Origin: Neobacillus dielmonensis
GTDB taxonomy: Bacteria; Bacillota; Bacilli; Bacillales; Cytobacillaceae
Direction of reading: 5' to 3'
NCBI RefSeq assembly: GCF_000612665.1
Contig: NZ_HG942085.1
Location: 19,661 to 83,660 of the forward strand
Length of the DNA stretch: 64,000 nt
The notes beneath the pieces are model-generated. The model was not told the origin of the DNA and did not search any database. It was given only the letters and a program-made list of their open reading frames with translations. Below are positions 63,275-64,000 of this stretch, one piece after another (position 1 is the first letter of the stretch; the number at the start of each line of letters is the position of its first letter). The position numbers were made by a program, and so were the translations under genes.

Positions 63275-64000
63275 CTACGATAATTTTTTTATAAACACAA
63301 CCTTAAGATAGTTGCCTTCTGGGAATTCTTTTATTGTCTTAAAGTCTTTCGGAAGGGAAAATTCCTCAACAAGCTGATATTTCCTGTTTGTTTCACTAAA
63401 TGCCTGATCAATAAAACTTTTAAATTTTTTCATATTAAAAGAGCTTGAGTTGGTGGATGCAACGATCATCCCCTCATCTTTTGTTATCGCAATAGCCTCT
63501 TTTAAAAGATTTTTGTAATCCTTTTCGGCACTGAATACGGTTTTTTTTGACCTTGCGAAGCTTGGGGGATCCAGGATTACCATATCAAACTCTAGCTGCT
63601 TTTTCACCGCATACTTAAAGTAATGGAACACATCTTCAACAATAATATCCTGTGCTTCATCATCTATTCCATTCAAACTAAACTGCTCAATAGTCTTGTT
63701 TAAGCTTCTATTTGCTAAATCCACACTTGTCGTTTTTACTGCGCCTCCTAAGGCAGCAAATACTGAAAACGCACCTGTGTAGGAAAAGGTGTTTAGTACG
63801 TTCTTCCCTTTCGCATAAGCATCGCGGATCCTTTTTCTGACATCCCTTTGATCTAAAAATACACCGACCATCGCACTTTCATTTAAGTAAACAGCGAAGT
63901 TTACTCCATTTTCTTTTACGATAATCGGGAAGGTTCCTCTTTCTCCCGCTACGAAATCATCTTCTTCAATATACTTTCCGCTGACATCAAATCTTTTCTT
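63275..64000 (-). CDS. SAM-dependent rRNA methyltransferase, YwbD/RlmI family (5' end beyond the window)
   Basis: The frame is open to the window edge; 241 C-terminal residues are visible. They include the end of the PUA/EEHEE linker region (FAVYLNESAMVGVFLDQRDVRKRI), SAM-binding VLNTFSYTGAFSVFAALGGA, TSVDLANRSL and the catalytic-type motif MVILDPPSFARSKK. The family (about 390-400 residues) methylates cytosine C5 of 23S rRNA. An internal ATG at 63871 is not the start, because upstream codons continue the family pattern. Confidence 0.92.
   Translation of the reverse strand, partial: KKRFDVSGKYIEEDDFVAGERGTFPIIVKENGVNFAVYLNESAMVGVFLDQRDVRKRIRDAYAKGKNVLNTFSYTGAFSVFAALGGAVKTTSVDLANRSLNKTIEQFSLNGIDDEAQDIIVEDVFHYFKYAVKKQLEFDMVILDPPSFARSKKTVFSAEKDYKNLLKEAIAITKDEGMIVASTNSSSFNMKKFKSFIDQAFSETNRKYQLVEEFSLPKDFKTIKEFPEGNYLKVVFIKKLS

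Overview
The window reads as a chromosomal stretch of a low-GC Gram-positive endospore-former type bacterium (family Bacillaceae, Bacillus/Neobacillus-like). Evidence: strong AGGAGG-type ribosome binding sites, frequent TTG/GTG starts, Bacillus-type gene families (DUF4023, YwbD, AIM24, SwrC-like RND pump, NagR with dre operators, HPr kinase), cre sites, a guanine riboswitch and U-tract hairpin terminators. I see no rRNA, tRNA, CRISPR array, prophage or intact insertion sequence. The ends are arbitrary: the window starts inside a tandem repeat and ends inside an rRNA methyltransferase gene.

Layout. 0-6.5 kb: a 19/21-bp tandem repeat, pepT, a phosphotransferase, glutamate dehydrogenase, then a compact actin-type segregation cassette (ParM-like ATPase, RHH ParR-like partner and an iteron array resembling a parC centromere). 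6.5-8.3 kb: a MITE and a secreted L,D-transpeptidase with cell-wall-binding repeats. 8.4-15.5 kb: a complete 3-hydroxybutyrate/acetoacetate use regulon (permease, dehydrogenase, CoA-transferase, thiolase) with its own sigma-54 activator, two textbook -24/-12 promoters and five copies of a TTCCG-N6-CGGAA palindrome as enhancer. 15.6-20.4 kb: RND pump with divergent TetR regulator, and a DUF421 membrane protein. 20.8-24.3 kb: ahpCF and an MFS transporter. 24.3-30 kb: glycerate kinase, GntP permease, CdaR regulator, Crp-type regulator and a divergent MFS transporter. 30-37 kb: 2H phosphoesterase, mqo, isochorismatase-like hydrolase, a divergent HPr kinase, a glutathionyl-hydroquinone reductase homologue, GNAT, sulfurtransferase.

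37-41.5 kb is a purine locus: a guanine-class riboswitch plus terminator precedes a purine permease and a Rieske oxygenase, with a guanine deaminase gene divergent. 41.5-45 kb: GIY-YIG protein, AIM24, single-HKD phospholipase-D-like protein, NupC. 45.4-48.4 kb: nagA-nagB-nagR with dre sites. 48.4-52.5 kb: sucrose PTS operon (scrR, scrA, scrB) with cre-like LacI operators. 52.6-56.6 kb: a translationally coupled ECF sigma-factor trio and a class A PBP. 57-59 kb: WYL regulator with a divergent pair of small genes. 59.4-62.8 kb: a 1100-residue secreted Ig-like repeat protein preceded by a c-di-GMP-II type riboswitch. 62.8-64 kb: a monooxygenase-like small protein and a truncated YwbD-type methyltransferase.

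Five copies of one MITE-like element (GGCTCTGTTAAA-type ends; two copies with 8-bp target duplications) are scattered between genes. The most notable signals are the ParMRC-like cassette, the c-di-GMP-II leader, the Rieske gene under a guanine riboswitch, and the sigma-54 enhancer palindromes. All assignments come from reading sequence by eye; no database search was run.
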